DNA of 41,182 nt from Nitriliruptorales bacterium (GTDB lineage Bacteria; Actinomycetota; Nitriliruptoria; Euzebyales; JAHELV01), in the NCBI GenBank assembly GCA_024644015.1, contig JAHELV010000036.1, forward strand, positions 1 through 41,182. The letters are read 5' to 3'. Below the pieces are notes generated by a model that saw nothing but the letters and a program-made list of their open reading frames with translations, was not told the DNA's origin and searched no databases. Positions 16,110 to 23,602 of this stretch are shown in pieces (within the stretch, counting starts at the first letter, position 1; each line of letters starts with the position of its first letter). The position numbers and the translations under genes are program-made.

Positions 16110-17018
16110 ATGGCAGGCAACCACGTGGTCGTGCGGCCCGACGACGCGGACTACGCCGTCCCCGCCGAACTCGACGGGCACTCCGCCGGTTTTCGGCGGT
16201 GGGACGCCATCGACGAGCACGGCCCGTCGGTGCACATGGGCTTCGGCGTGTGTGCGCTGGAGCCCGGCGGTCGCGTCGCCTGGCACGTCCGGGCGTTCGA
16301 GGAGAGCTTCTACGTCGTCGACGGTGAGGTGGTCTGCGAGACCGACGAGGGCGCGTTCCTGCTCGGCCCGGGTGACTACGGCGTCGTCGGCGTGGGCGCG
16401 CCGCACGCGTGGCGCAACGTCGGCACGCAGCAGGCGCGGTGGGCCCAGATGGCCGCGCCGCAGCCGCGGTCGACGGCGCGGCACACCTTCGTCGTCGCGG
16501 ACCGAACGCCCGGCGCGCCCGTCCGGGTCGACGTGCGCGACCCACGGACCCGGTCGTTCGGTCACGTGTCGCCGGAGAACATGGAGGTCGACCAGCAGAC
16601 CCAGGATCGCCTCGCGGTCTCGGCAAGCATGCGGACGGCGCTGCTGGTCTACAGCGGGATCACGGTCAAGATGATGGTCGACAGCGATCTGGGGGCGGAC
16701 CTGTCGACCATGTTCATGGTGCAGTACGTGCCCGGTGGATTCGCGGGCGCGCACGATCATCCGCTGGAAGAGGCGTACATGATCGTCGAGGGCCAGGTCG
16801 ACGCCGTCTTCGATGGCCACGAGTACCGGATGGCTGTCGGGGACATCGCGCTCGCGGGCGTCGGCTGCGTTCACGAGTTCGCCAACGCCGGGGACGGACC
16901 GGTTCGCTGGCTCGAGACCCAGGCACCGCAGCCGCCGTCGCGGCACTCGTACCGCTTCGCCCGAGACTGGACGTATCTGGCCGACGCACTGCCGGCACAC
17001 GATCAAGACCAGGAGTGA
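16110..17018 (+). CDS. Bicupin protein (ureidoglycine-aminohydrolase-like layout)
   Basis: ATG 16110, 13 bp after the amidohydrolase stop, gives 302 residues with two cupin barrels. The first (about 45-125) has ALEPGGRVAWHVRAFEESFYVVDGE, with only one histidine of the usual pair. The second (about 195-285) has the full metal motif GGFAGAHDHPLEEAYMIVEG (HxHxxxE) and a late His in GCVHEFAN. Two barrels with metal only in the second is the layout of (S)-ureidoglycine aminohydrolase and related bicupins, but that activity is not proven here. It probably acts on a small nitrogenous or oxoacid intermediate produced by the upstream amidohydrolase (inference). Confidence 0.8.
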   Translation: MAGNHVVVRPDDADYAVPAELDGHSAGFRRWDAIDEHGPSVHMGFGVCALEPGGRVAWHVRAFEESFYVVDGEVVCETDEGAFLLGPGDYGVVGVGAPHAWRNVGTQQARWAQMAAPQPRSTARHTFVVADRTPGAPVRVDVRDPRTRSFGHVSPENMEVDQQTQDRLAVSASMRTALLVYSGITVKMMVDSDLGADLSTMFMVQYVPGGFAGAHDHPLEEAYMIVEGQVDAVFDGHEYRMAVGDIALAGVGCVHEFANAGDGPVRWLETQAPQPPSRHSYRFARDWTYLADALPAHDQDQE

Positions 17019-17023
17019 GGGAC

Positions 17024-17725
17024 ATGGCAGACAACAGCGTGGTCGTCGTCGGCGGCAGCGCCGGGATCGGCCTCGAGGTCGCGCGGCACTACGCCGCCGC
17101 GGGGCGCGCCGTGGTTGTCACGAGTCGCGACGGTGGCAGGGCCGAGGCCGCCGCCAAGGACGTCGGTGGCAACACGACGGGCATCGCCCTCGATCTGGTC
17201 GACACGGCTCAGATCGCCGATCGTCTCAACGGCATCGGTCCCGTGTCGTATCTGGTGATCACCGCGATCGATCGCGACGAGAACACCGTGCGCGACTTCG
17301 ACGCCGCTCGGGCCACCAGGCTGACGACGCTCAAACTGGTCGGCTACACCGAGGTCGTCCACGCTCTGCTGCCGCAGATCGACGACGACGGCGCGATCGT
17401 GCTGTACGGCGGGCTCGCCAAGAGCAGGCCCTATCCCGGGTCGACCACCGTGTCGACCGTCAACGGTGGCGTCACGACCATGGTGCACACGATGGCCGTC
17501 GAGCTGGCACCCATCCGGGTAAACGCGCTGCACCCGGCGATCGTCGGCGACAGCCCGTACTGGAAGGACAAGCCCGACAGCGTGCTCGAGGGCTTCAGGT
17601 CACGGACACCGTTGGGCCGGCTGGTCCGCATGCGCGATGTCGTGCACGCCACCGCGTTCCTGCTCGAGAACGGCGCGGTGACGGGCATCAACCTCAACGT
17701 CGACGGTGGCTGGTTGCTGCTCTGA
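17024..17725 (+). CDS. SDR-fold protein with degenerate catalytic residues
   Basis: ATG 17024 (GAGGGA upstream, six bases after the bicupin stop) gives 233 residues. The cofactor motif GGSAGIG (10-16) and the C-terminal FLLENGAVTGINLNVDGGW are typical of classical short-chain dehydrogenases. The active site is not: the usual Ser position reads LYGG (128-130), and the YxxxK position reads VSTVN (143-147). Tyr137 lies nearby and might substitute. It may be a divergent SDR with a different mechanism, or a non-catalytic NAD(P)-binding partner. Third gene of the amidohydrolase operon. Confidence 0.85.
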   Translation: MADNSVVVVGGSAGIGLEVARHYAAAGRAVVVTSRDGGRAEAAAKDVGGNTTGIALDLVDTAQIADRLNGIGPVSYLVITAIDRDENTVRDFDAARATRLTTLKLVGYTEVVHALLPQIDDDGAIVLYGGLAKSRPYPGSTTVSTVNGGVTTMVHTMAVELAPIRVNALHPAIVGDSPYWKDKPDSVLEGFRSRTPLGRLVRMRDVVHATAFLLENGAVTGINLNVDGGWLLL

Positions 17726-17822
17726 GCCGCCGTCGGGCGCCCGGCAGCGTGCGTGCGGCCGTCGCGGGTCCACGCCCGGTGCCCGCAACTCGGCGCGCCA
17801 GGACGGCCTCCGGGCAGCGTGC

Positions 17823-18533
17823 TCAGCCGCCGGCGTCCAGCGGGACCGCTCGTACGATGACGTTGTTGCGGTACGAGCGCGTTGCCGCGTCGAAGTCGCC
17901 GCCGCACGTGATGAGTGTGAGCGTCGCTCCGCCGGTCCGTCGGAACAGCTTGTCCACCGCCAGTGCACGCTTTGCGACCGAAGCCCGCCGCTGCACGACG
18001 AACGTCCGCGTCCGGTCCATGGCGAACGCGACCTCCACGCGGTCGCCGGAACGCAGATCGGCCAGACGGAAGAACACACCCTCGCGGCCGTTGTAGTCGA
18101 CGTGGGCCGCGAGCACCGCTGATCCGCGTTGCCCCGGGCTCGGCCCGTACTCGTACCATGCGACGGTGTCGGCGTCGGTCGGCACGTCCATCTCGCCGCT
18201 CCTGGCAACGCCCAGCGCCGCGACCGGCGCGTCGACACCGAGGCGGGCGATGCGCAGCCGCGACGGTCTCGGCTTGCGGGCCTCGTCGATGTCCTCGATG
18301 CGGGCGGACCGGTGCCGGACGGGCCCGCTGCCGTCCGGCGCGAGCGGCTGCTCCGACCGTGGCGCCGGAGGTGACGGGCGCTCGGTCGGCAGCGCCACCA
18401 TCGCCGTATCGCGCGGAGCAACGGGTTGCCGCCGCGCGTCGCGCGGCCGGCCGTCGAACAGCCCCGGAACCGTGGCGAGCAGCGCGCCGGCCGCCACCAG
18501 TGCAAGCACGACGACGCCCGGGCGGCCGATCAT
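17823..18533 (-). CDS. Class F sortase
   Basis: A 236-residue protein with an N-terminal membrane anchor (VVVLALVAAGALLATVPGLF), a proline/arginine-rich linker, and a sortase domain from about 85. The catalytic His is in VLAAHVDYNG, the Cys in LTLITCGGDFD and the Arg in RSYRNNVIVRA; this spacing and wording is that of actinobacterial class F sortases. These are extracytoplasmic transpeptidases that join proteins to the cell wall. The start overlaps the stop of the DUF4397 gene by four bases, so the two are co-translated and the DUF4397 protein is a likely partner (inference). Confidence 0.93.
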   Translation of the reverse strand: MIGRPGVVVLALVAAGALLATVPGLFDGRPRDARRQPVAPRDTAMVALPTERPSPPAPRSEQPLAPDGSGPVRHRSARIEDIDEARKPRPSRLRIARLGVDAPVAALGVARSGEMDVPTDADTVAWYEYGPSPGQRGSAVLAAHVDYNGREGVFFRLADLRSGDRVEVAFAMDRTRTFVVQRRASVAKRALAVDKLFRRTGGATLTLITCGGDFDAATRSYRNNVIVRAVPLDAGG

Positions 18534-19345
18534 CCGCCGGACGTCGGCGCCTTCCGTCGACCGACGAGCAGCATCGCACCGAGCGCCGCGAGCACCGCGA
18601 GGGCGAGTACCGGCGGACCGTCACCTGGTGCAGCGATCCCGCTGTTGCCCGTCGGCACACCCGTCGGGCTCGACTCGAGGCCCGCGATGGTGTGTGTCAG
18701 CAGGCCCAGCGTCTTCTCCTTCGCGCTGCCAACGAGATACACGACGCGCGCGCCTCCCTCGGGGACCGGCACCCGTGAGCTCTCGACCACAGCCCGGCTC
18801 GATGCGACATCGTTGACCGCGACGGTGTGTCGGCCAGGTGACACCGATTCCACGAGTTGCATCGTCGGCGCCAGCCGCTGACCGCCAGACTGGTCATCGA
18901 GCGCGAGCCGGACGGTGCCGGTCGCGGCGGCGTGGCGCGCGATGAGCTTGCCGGAACCGGCCGCCACGTTGTCACCGGACTCGTCGAAGACGGTGATCGT
19001 GCAGTCCTCGACCCGCGTCCAGTGGGCGATCGCCGTCAGCTTGCCACCTGCGGGAACGCTGAACTCCTTGGTGACGTCGGGCTCGGCGTCGGCGGGCGCA
19101 TCGGCCGCACGAAGATCGATGCGGTGCCGTCCCGCCTTCAGCTTCATCGGCTCAGTCACCCGTTCGGGTGCGAACCCCGCCAGGATCAGCTTGTCGTCGA
19201 GGTAGACGTCGGTGAAGAACCCGCGGATGCCGTGGACGAACGTCACTTCCGATGACTTCGTGCGCGCGTCGTCCTGCGCGAACGCGGGCGCCGCGAGCAG
19301 CAGCGCCGCAGCGATCGCCATGACGCCGACAACAGACCTGACCAC
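18530..19345 (-). CDS. Secreted DUF4397-domain protein with C-terminal anchor
   Basis: GTG 19345 (AAAGGGAG five bases upstream on the minus strand) gives 271 residues. A signal peptide (VVGVMAIAAALLLAAPAFAQ, cleavage after AFA) precedes a DUF4397 domain beginning TFVHGIRGFFTDVYLDDKLILAGF; a second similar beta-sandwich follows. The C-terminus has a hydrophobic span (PPVLALAVLAALGAMLLVG) and a basic tail RRK, the shape of a sorting signal. However, no LPxTG-like motif is present before it; the nearest sequence is TGNSGIAAPG. Function of DUF4397 is unknown. Coupling to a class F sortase is a recurrent pairing. Confidence 0.87.
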   Translation of the reverse strand: MVRSVVGVMAIAAALLLAAPAFAQDDARTKSSEVTFVHGIRGFFTDVYLDDKLILAGFAPERVTEPMKLKAGRHRIDLRAADAPADAEPDVTKEFSVPAGGKLTAIAHWTRVEDCTITVFDESGDNVAAGSGKLIARHAAATGTVRLALDDQSGGQRLAPTMQLVESVSPGRHTVAVNDVASSRAVVESSRVPVPEGGARVVYLVGSAKEKTLGLLTHTIAGLESSPTGVPTGNSGIAAPGDGPPVLALAVLAALGAMLLVGRRKAPTSGG

Positions 19346-19611
19346 AACCGCTCCCTTTCTGCCGGGGACCCGCGACCCACGCGGACATCTGCTACGTGCG
19401 ACGAAACCCGCCCGCCGGCGGCAGCACGTGTGTGACGCAGAGTGAGCTGTCCAGCCTGGGTCCAGCGTAGTCTGCGTGCGCCCAGCGGTCGACTCCAGTG
19501 AATCCGCGGCGGGATTGTGCGGGGCCGACGGTCCGAACGTGCAGGCGACGTCCGTTGTGCGGGGGCGTCGCCAGTCCGATGTCGCGCTCGCGCCGCGGCG
19601 TCCGGCGGCGT
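19346..19611. other. Intergenic region without a recognised gene
   Basis: 266 bp between two minus-strand genes. It must hold the promoter of the DUF4397-sortase operon, but I see no convincing -35/-10 pair, repeat or RNA. Short frames across it lack ribosome sites and are Arg-rich on both strands. Confidence 0.4.
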
Positions 19612-20049
19612 CTACCGTGCGCGGGAGCGGGCGCGCTCGATGCGCCACCGCACCAGGAAGTACACGATCGCGACCATGTGGCCCCAGAACACGAAGCGGT
19701 TGACGTCGAACGCCGGTCGCCAGCGCGCCTCGCCGTCGCGAATGACATACGCGCCTACGGGACGGGCGATGACGCCGAACCCTCCGCCGCTCCCGCTACC
19801 GGACATGGCGCCGCCCACGCCGTCGTCGGGCGCGTCGCCGGCGACGTCGCGATCCGTGGCGTCCGCGGCACCGGTGTCACCCGAGCCCCCTCCACCACCA
19901 CCGATGATCGACGCCGCCGGGATCACGATCACGCCGTCGCGCTCGACCGGTTTGCCGTAGATACGACGTACCGATGCGGATTCCTGCGCCTGCTCGAGGA
20001 TCTCGCGAACACGTCCCGCGTCGCGGTCACCGTCTGAACTCAGCTTCAT
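19612..20049 (-). CDS. GerW/YtfJ-family protein
   Basis: ATG 20049, four bases after GGAGGG on the minus strand, gives 145 residues. The sequence ESASVRRIYGKPVERDGVIVIPAASIIGGGGGGSG, a Gly/Ser-rich acidic middle and GGGFGVIARPVGAYVIRDGEARW fit the GerW (YtfJ) family, first known in Bacillus spore germination but widespread in non-sporulating actinomycetes. The C-terminus adds a membrane span (VFWGHMVAIVYFLV) and an Arg-rich cytoplasmic tail, so it is probably membrane-attached. Role unknown. It stands alone, divergent from the PhyH gene. Confidence 0.8.
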   Translation of the reverse strand: MKLSSDGDRDAGRVREILEQAQESASVRRIYGKPVERDGVIVIPAASIIGGGGGGSGDTGAADATDRDVAGDAPDDGVGGAMSGSGSGGGFGVIARPVGAYVIRDGEARWRPAFDVNRFVFWGHMVAIVYFLVRWRIERARSRAR

Positions 20050-20080
20050 GTGGCCCTCCATGTTGTCGGACTGCGCCGCG

Positions 20081-20120
20081 GTCGCCGACCCCGGTCCGCT
20101 GTCGCCGACCCCGGTCCGCT
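20081..20120 (+). repeat. Perfect 20-bp direct duplication
   Basis: GTCGCCGACCCCGGTCCGCT occurs at 20081-20100 and again immediately at 20101-20120, followed by GTCG of a third copy. It lies in the 179-bp divergent space upstream of the GerW-like and PhyH genes. Either replication slippage or a duplicated regulator site; no palindromic symmetry is seen. Confidence 0.85.
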
Positions 20121-20216
20121 GTCGTCCATTCGCGCCGTGGCCAGCGCTGCGCGGCGCTTTGGTGACTATCCTGTATTGCCGTCGATTGCGAAAGCCGCGG
20201 CCCACTGCGACGACCG

Positions 20217-20228
20217 TAGACTCGCGGC
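20217..20228 (+). promoter_or_regulatory. -10 element for a probably leaderless PhyH-gene transcript
   Basis: TAGACT is followed by six bases and then ATG 20229. This is the TANNNT-N6-ATG arrangement of leaderless actinobacterial genes, and no ribosome-binding sequence is present. A clear -35 is not visible. Confidence 0.4.
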
Positions 20229-21026
20229 ATGAGCGACGCCCAGGTCGACCAGTTCCAGCGTGACGGAGCCGTCTGTGTCCGCGGGATCTTCGACGCCGAC
20301 CAGTTGGCCCAGATCCGCCGGGTGGTCGACGACATGCTCGCCAACCCCGGACCGTACGGGCAGACGGCGAGCAGACCAGGCCAGCCGGAGTTCTTCGAGG
20401 ACTTCTGCAACTGGCGGCGCTACCCGGAACTGCTCGAGGTCGTCGCCGCAGCCGGACTTGCACAGCTGTGCGGCCGGCTGATGGGATCGCCGCAGGTTCG
20501 GCTCTACCACGATCACGTGCTGGTCAAGCAGCCCGGCGCCCAGCAGCCCACGCCGTGGCATCAGGACCAGCCGTTCTACAACGTCGAGGGGCGGCAGAAC
20601 ATCAGCGCGTGGATCCCGGTCGACCCTGTGACGCGGGCTACGACGCTGGAGTTCGTCGCCGGCTCCCACGATGGCACCTGGTATCTGCCGACGACATTCC
20701 TGGACAAACAGGCCAAGTGGTTTCCCGACGGCAGCCTGCAGCCGGTGCCGCCGATCGACGACGAGCGTGACCGCCACCGCATCCTGGGCTGGGCGCTGGA
20801 ACCGGGCGATGTCGTGCTGTTCCACATGCTCACGCTGCACGCGGCGGCCGGCAACAGCCAGACCATTCCACGGCGTGTGTTGTCGCTGCGGTTCCTGGGG
20901 GCCGACGCCACCCACGCGCCGCGGCCGTGGACCACGTCGCCGCCGTTCCCGGGCCTCGACGATGAGCTGGCAGCTGGTGCGGCGATGGACCACCCGCTGT
21001 TCCCGCTGCTGTGGGCGGCCGGCTGA
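20229..21026 (+). CDS. Phytanoyl-CoA dioxygenase (PhyH) family Fe(II)/2-oxoglutarate oxygenase
   Basis: A 265-residue protein with a double-stranded beta-helix core. Iron ligands are His111 and Asp113 in PWHQDQPF and His204 in LTLHAAAGN. Arg216 (RRVLSLRF) is placed to bind 2-oxoglutarate. N-terminal FQRDGAVCVRGIFDADQLAQIRRVV is typical of the family. It hydroxylates an unactivated carbon of an unknown substrate in the cytoplasm; bacterial members act on ectoine, phosphonates, fatty acyls and natural products. Monocistronic by position, with a hairpin downstream at 21087. Confidence 0.92.
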   Translation: MSDAQVDQFQRDGAVCVRGIFDADQLAQIRRVVDDMLANPGPYGQTASRPGQPEFFEDFCNWRRYPELLEVVAAAGLAQLCGRLMGSPQVRLYHDHVLVKQPGAQQPTPWHQDQPFYNVEGRQNISAWIPVDPVTRATTLEFVAGSHDGTWYLPTTFLDKQAKWFPDGSLQPVPPIDDERDRHRILGWALEPGDVVLFHMLTLHAAAGNSQTIPRRVLSLRFLGADATHAPRPWTTSPPFPGLDDELAAGAAMDHPLFPLLWAAG

Positions 21027-21086
21027 CCGAGGATGTGCGAGCCTGCCGACAGTTGCGGCACGCGCCGGCACGCACCCGACTCGGCT

Positions 21087-21108
21087 GACCTGCCTGGCCA
21101 CGCAGGTC
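21087..21108 (+). terminator. Terminator-like hairpin after the PhyH gene
   Basis: GACCTGC - 8-nt loop - GCAGGTC is a perfect 7-bp stem 60 bp past the PhyH stop and before the next gene. No U-tract. Confidence 0.4.
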
Positions 21109-21208
21109 CGAGCGTGGCGCGACCGGCACACCGGGCAACCTCGGCACGTGGCCTGGAGACGTCGTGCCCTGGGCTATCGTGAGGCCCGCCGTCCGCAGGA
21201 GCGTCGTC

Positions 21209-22342
21209 GTGGTCGAACAACTCGCTGCATCCGTCGCCGTGGCGCTGGCGTGCTTCGCGTGCGGGCGCGCGCACGACGCGGCAGCACCGGCGACGGTGTG
21301 CGACGACTGCGGCATGCCGCTCCGGGTCGAGCTCGATCTGCCTCCGGGCACACCCGACGAACGCATCCGCGACGACGTCATGTCGCTGTGGCGGTACGCC
21401 GACCTGCTGCCGGTGCCGATGGCCTCCGCCGTGACGCTCGAGGAGGGCTGGACGCCGCTGATCGAGGTCGGCGAGGGTGTGTGGGTCAAGGACGAGTCGC
21501 GCAATCCGACCGGCTCGTTCAAGGCGCGCGGCATGAGCGTGGCGGTGTCCGCTGCGGTCGAACGCGGCGCGCAACGACTGGTCGTCCCGTCGGCCGGCAA
21601 CGCCGCCGGTGCGCTCGCGGCGTACGGAGCACGCGCCGGCATCCCGGTGGGCGTCGCCATGCCCGCTGACACGCCGAGGCCGTTCGTCGAGGAGTGCCGC
21701 CACTACGGTGCCCGGGTCGACCTGGTGGAGGGCACGATCGCCGACGCCGGTCAGTTCCTTCGTGACCGTGCAAGTCCGGGCGACGTGGACGTGTCGACGA
21801 TGCGCGAGCCCTATCGCGTCGAGGGCAAGAAGACGATGGGCTACGAGCTGTTCGAGCAGTTCGACGGCGACCTGCCCGACGTCGTGGTGTATCCGACCGG
21901 CGGCGGCACCGGCCTCGTGGGCATGTGGAAGGCGTGGGACGAGCTCGAGCGGCTCGGCTGGATCGGTGCGTCGCGACCTCGGCTGGTCGCGGTGCAGGCC
22001 GAGGGCTGCGCGCCGGTGGTCGCCGCCCACCGCCGCGGCGCCGCAGCCACTGTGCCCTGGCAGCAGGCCGAGACGTCCGCGTACGGGCTGCGGGTGCCGT
22101 CGCCGATCGGGGGGTTCCTGTGCCTGCGGGCCATCGAGGAGACCGGTGGCACCGCGATCGCGATGCCCGAGTACGAGATCCACCAGGCGGCCGGCGCGCT
22201 GGCGGCGTGCTCAGGCCTGGACATCTGCCCCGAGGGCGGCGCGGCGTGGGCCGCGGTCGGTCGGCTGCGCGACACCGGATGGATCGGATCGCGCGAGCGG
22301 ACGGTCGTGTTCAACACCGGCACCGGAGTCAAGTATCGGTGA
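21209..22342 (+). CDS. Threonine-synthase-like PLP enzyme (fold type II)
   Basis: GTG 21209 was chosen because AGGAG lies seven bases upstream; an ATG at 21164 is possible but lacks such a site. The 377-residue product has an N-terminal zinc-ribbon-like pair (CFACG at 15-19, CDDCG at 31-35), then LEEGWTPLIEV, WVKDESRNPTGSFKARG with PLP lysine Lys106, VVPSAGNAAGALAAYGARAG, and a glycine loop VYPTGGGTGLVGMWKAW. This is the threonine synthase / cysteate synthase pattern. It may make threonine from O-phosphohomoserine or act as a related beta-replacement or ammonia-lyase enzyme. No other threonine genes are nearby, which leaves the substrate open. Confidence 0.85.
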   Translation: MVEQLAASVAVALACFACGRAHDAAAPATVCDDCGMPLRVELDLPPGTPDERIRDDVMSLWRYADLLPVPMASAVTLEEGWTPLIEVGEGVWVKDESRNPTGSFKARGMSVAVSAAVERGAQRLVVPSAGNAAGALAAYGARAGIPVGVAMPADTPRPFVEECRHYGARVDLVEGTIADAGQFLRDRASPGDVDVSTMREPYRVEGKKTMGYELFEQFDGDLPDVVVYPTGGGTGLVGMWKAWDELERLGWIGASRPRLVAVQAEGCAPVVAAHRRGAAATVPWQQAETSAYGLRVPSPIGGFLCLRAIEETGGTAIAMPEYEIHQAAGALAACSGLDICPEGGAAWAAVGRLRDTGWIGSRERTVVFNTGTGVKYR

Positions 22343-22381
22343 GCGACACCCCAATGTTCGCCCGCCGTTCACATGAAGGTC

Positions 22382-22410
22382 TTGCACGCGGTCGAGCGGT
22401 GGTGTAACAA
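22382..22410 (+). promoter_or_regulatory. Sigma-70-like promoter for a leaderless transcript (CHAD gene)
   Basis: TTGCAC (22382-22387), a 17-bp spacer and TAACAA (22405-22410) form a good vegetative promoter. The -10 ends six bases before ATG 22417 and there is no Shine-Dalgarno sequence, so the transcript should begin at the start codon. Confidence 0.6.
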
Positions 22411-22416
22411 CCCGAT

Positions 22417-23493
22417 ATGGCGTACAGATTACGGCGGGACGAGACACTATCGGACGGCGTGCGTCGCATCGCGCTCGAGCAGTTGACCAAGGCGATCGGT
22501 CTGCTCGACGAACCGGGCGACGACGTCGAGACAGCGGTCCACGACGTCCGCAAGAGCTGCAAGATGCTGCGCGGTCTGGTGCGGCTGGTCCGCCCCGACA
22601 TGGGCAAGCACTACCGTCGCGCCAACGCCACGTTTCGCGACGCCTCGCGGCAGCTTGCGGACTTCCGCGACGCGCATGCGCTGCTGGACACCTTCGACGA
22701 TCTTGTCGCCGCGGACCGCGAGCAGGCGGACGTTGACCTGTTGGGCAAGGTCCGCGGGGGGCTCGCGGCTCGCGCCGACGCCGCCTCGCGAGCGGTCGAG
22801 GGCGACGACCAACGGGTCGGTCAGGCGCGTGAACTGCTGACCAAGGCGCGCAAATCGGTGAAGCGGTGGCCGCTGACCGACGACGTCGACGTCATGGCGG
22901 CCGGCATTGCCAAAACCTACGGACGCGGGCGTGACCGCCTGCGGGACAGCATGGCGGAGCCCAGCGACGAGGTGTTCCACGACTGGCGCAAGCGGGCGAA
23001 GTACACCTGGTACCACGTCCGCCTGTTGCGCGACGCGGCGCCCAGCGTGCTCGTTCCGCTGGTCGACCGCTTCCACGACCTGTCGGACCTGCTGGGGGAC
23101 GACCACGACCTCGCGGTGCTGACCGGCCAGTTCGCTGCCGACCCCGATGAGTTCGGCGGCGCTGACCCCATCGATCAGGCGATGGCGCTCATCGCGCGGC
23201 GTCGCGCGGACCTGCAGCAGCGTGCCTGGCGTCTCGGTGCACGGCTGTACGTCGAGTCGCCGGATGCGTTCGCGACACGGCTCGTCGCGTACTGGCAGAC
23301 GTGGCAGGAACATGGCGACGAGCTCGCGGCGGGCGAGATGTCCGATCTCGGCCCGCCGGCCGACGAGCTCGATGAGCGCTCGGTGCGGCAGCTGTACGCG
23401 ATCGCGCAGGGCCTCGACATCGCCGGCCGGTCGTCAATGAACCGCGCCGTCCTGATCGCGTCGATCCGCGGGACCGGCTGGACGGAGGGCTAG
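22417..23493 (+). CDS. CHAD-domain protein
   Basis: A 358-residue all-helical protein with the conserved CHAD histidines and basic residues in two repeats: VETAVHDVRKSCKMLRGLVRLVR near the start, ADFRDAHALLDTF, then FHDWRKRAKYTWYHVRLLRD and LGDDHDLAVL in the second half. CHAD domains bind polyphosphate through a basic channel and are often near, or fused to, CYTH triphosphatase domains. None is fused here. Cytoplasmic. It has its own leaderless promoter and a hairpin terminator after it, so it is probably monocistronic. Confidence 0.93.
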   Translation: MAYRLRRDETLSDGVRRIALEQLTKAIGLLDEPGDDVETAVHDVRKSCKMLRGLVRLVRPDMGKHYRRANATFRDASRQLADFRDAHALLDTFDDLVAADREQADVDLLGKVRGGLAARADAASRAVEGDDQRVGQARELLTKARKSVKRWPLTDDVDVMAAGIAKTYGRGRDRLRDSMAEPSDEVFHDWRKRAKYTWYHVRLLRDAAPSVLVPLVDRFHDLSDLLGDDHDLAVLTGQFAADPDEFGGADPIDQAMALIARRRADLQQRAWRLGARLYVESPDAFATRLVAYWQTWQEHGDELAAGEMSDLGPPADELDERSVRQLYAIAQGLDIAGRSSMNRAVLIASIRGTGWTEG

Positions 23494-23516
23494 GCCCGCC
23501 CGGCCGTTGGTACATG

Positions 23517-23534
23517 ACGGCGGCCCTCCGCCGT
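23517..23534 (+). terminator. Terminator-like hairpin after the CHAD gene
   Basis: ACGGCGG-CCCT-CCGCCGT is a perfect 7-bp stem with a 4-nt loop, 24 bp past the CHAD stop, followed by TCACTCGGCTCTCT. Its position and tight loop fit an intrinsic terminator with a weak U-tract. Confidence 0.5.
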
Positions 23535-23602
23535 TCACTCGGCTCTCTACAGTCTGCGTCTGTAACTCCTGGTAATTCTAATACTACCGAGAGGATCTAC
23601 AG

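Noticed and set aside
17726-17822. Terminator between the SDR and sortase genes
   Set aside because: CGGGCGCCCG is palindromic but leaves no loop; other complementarity is short and expected in such GC-rich DNA.
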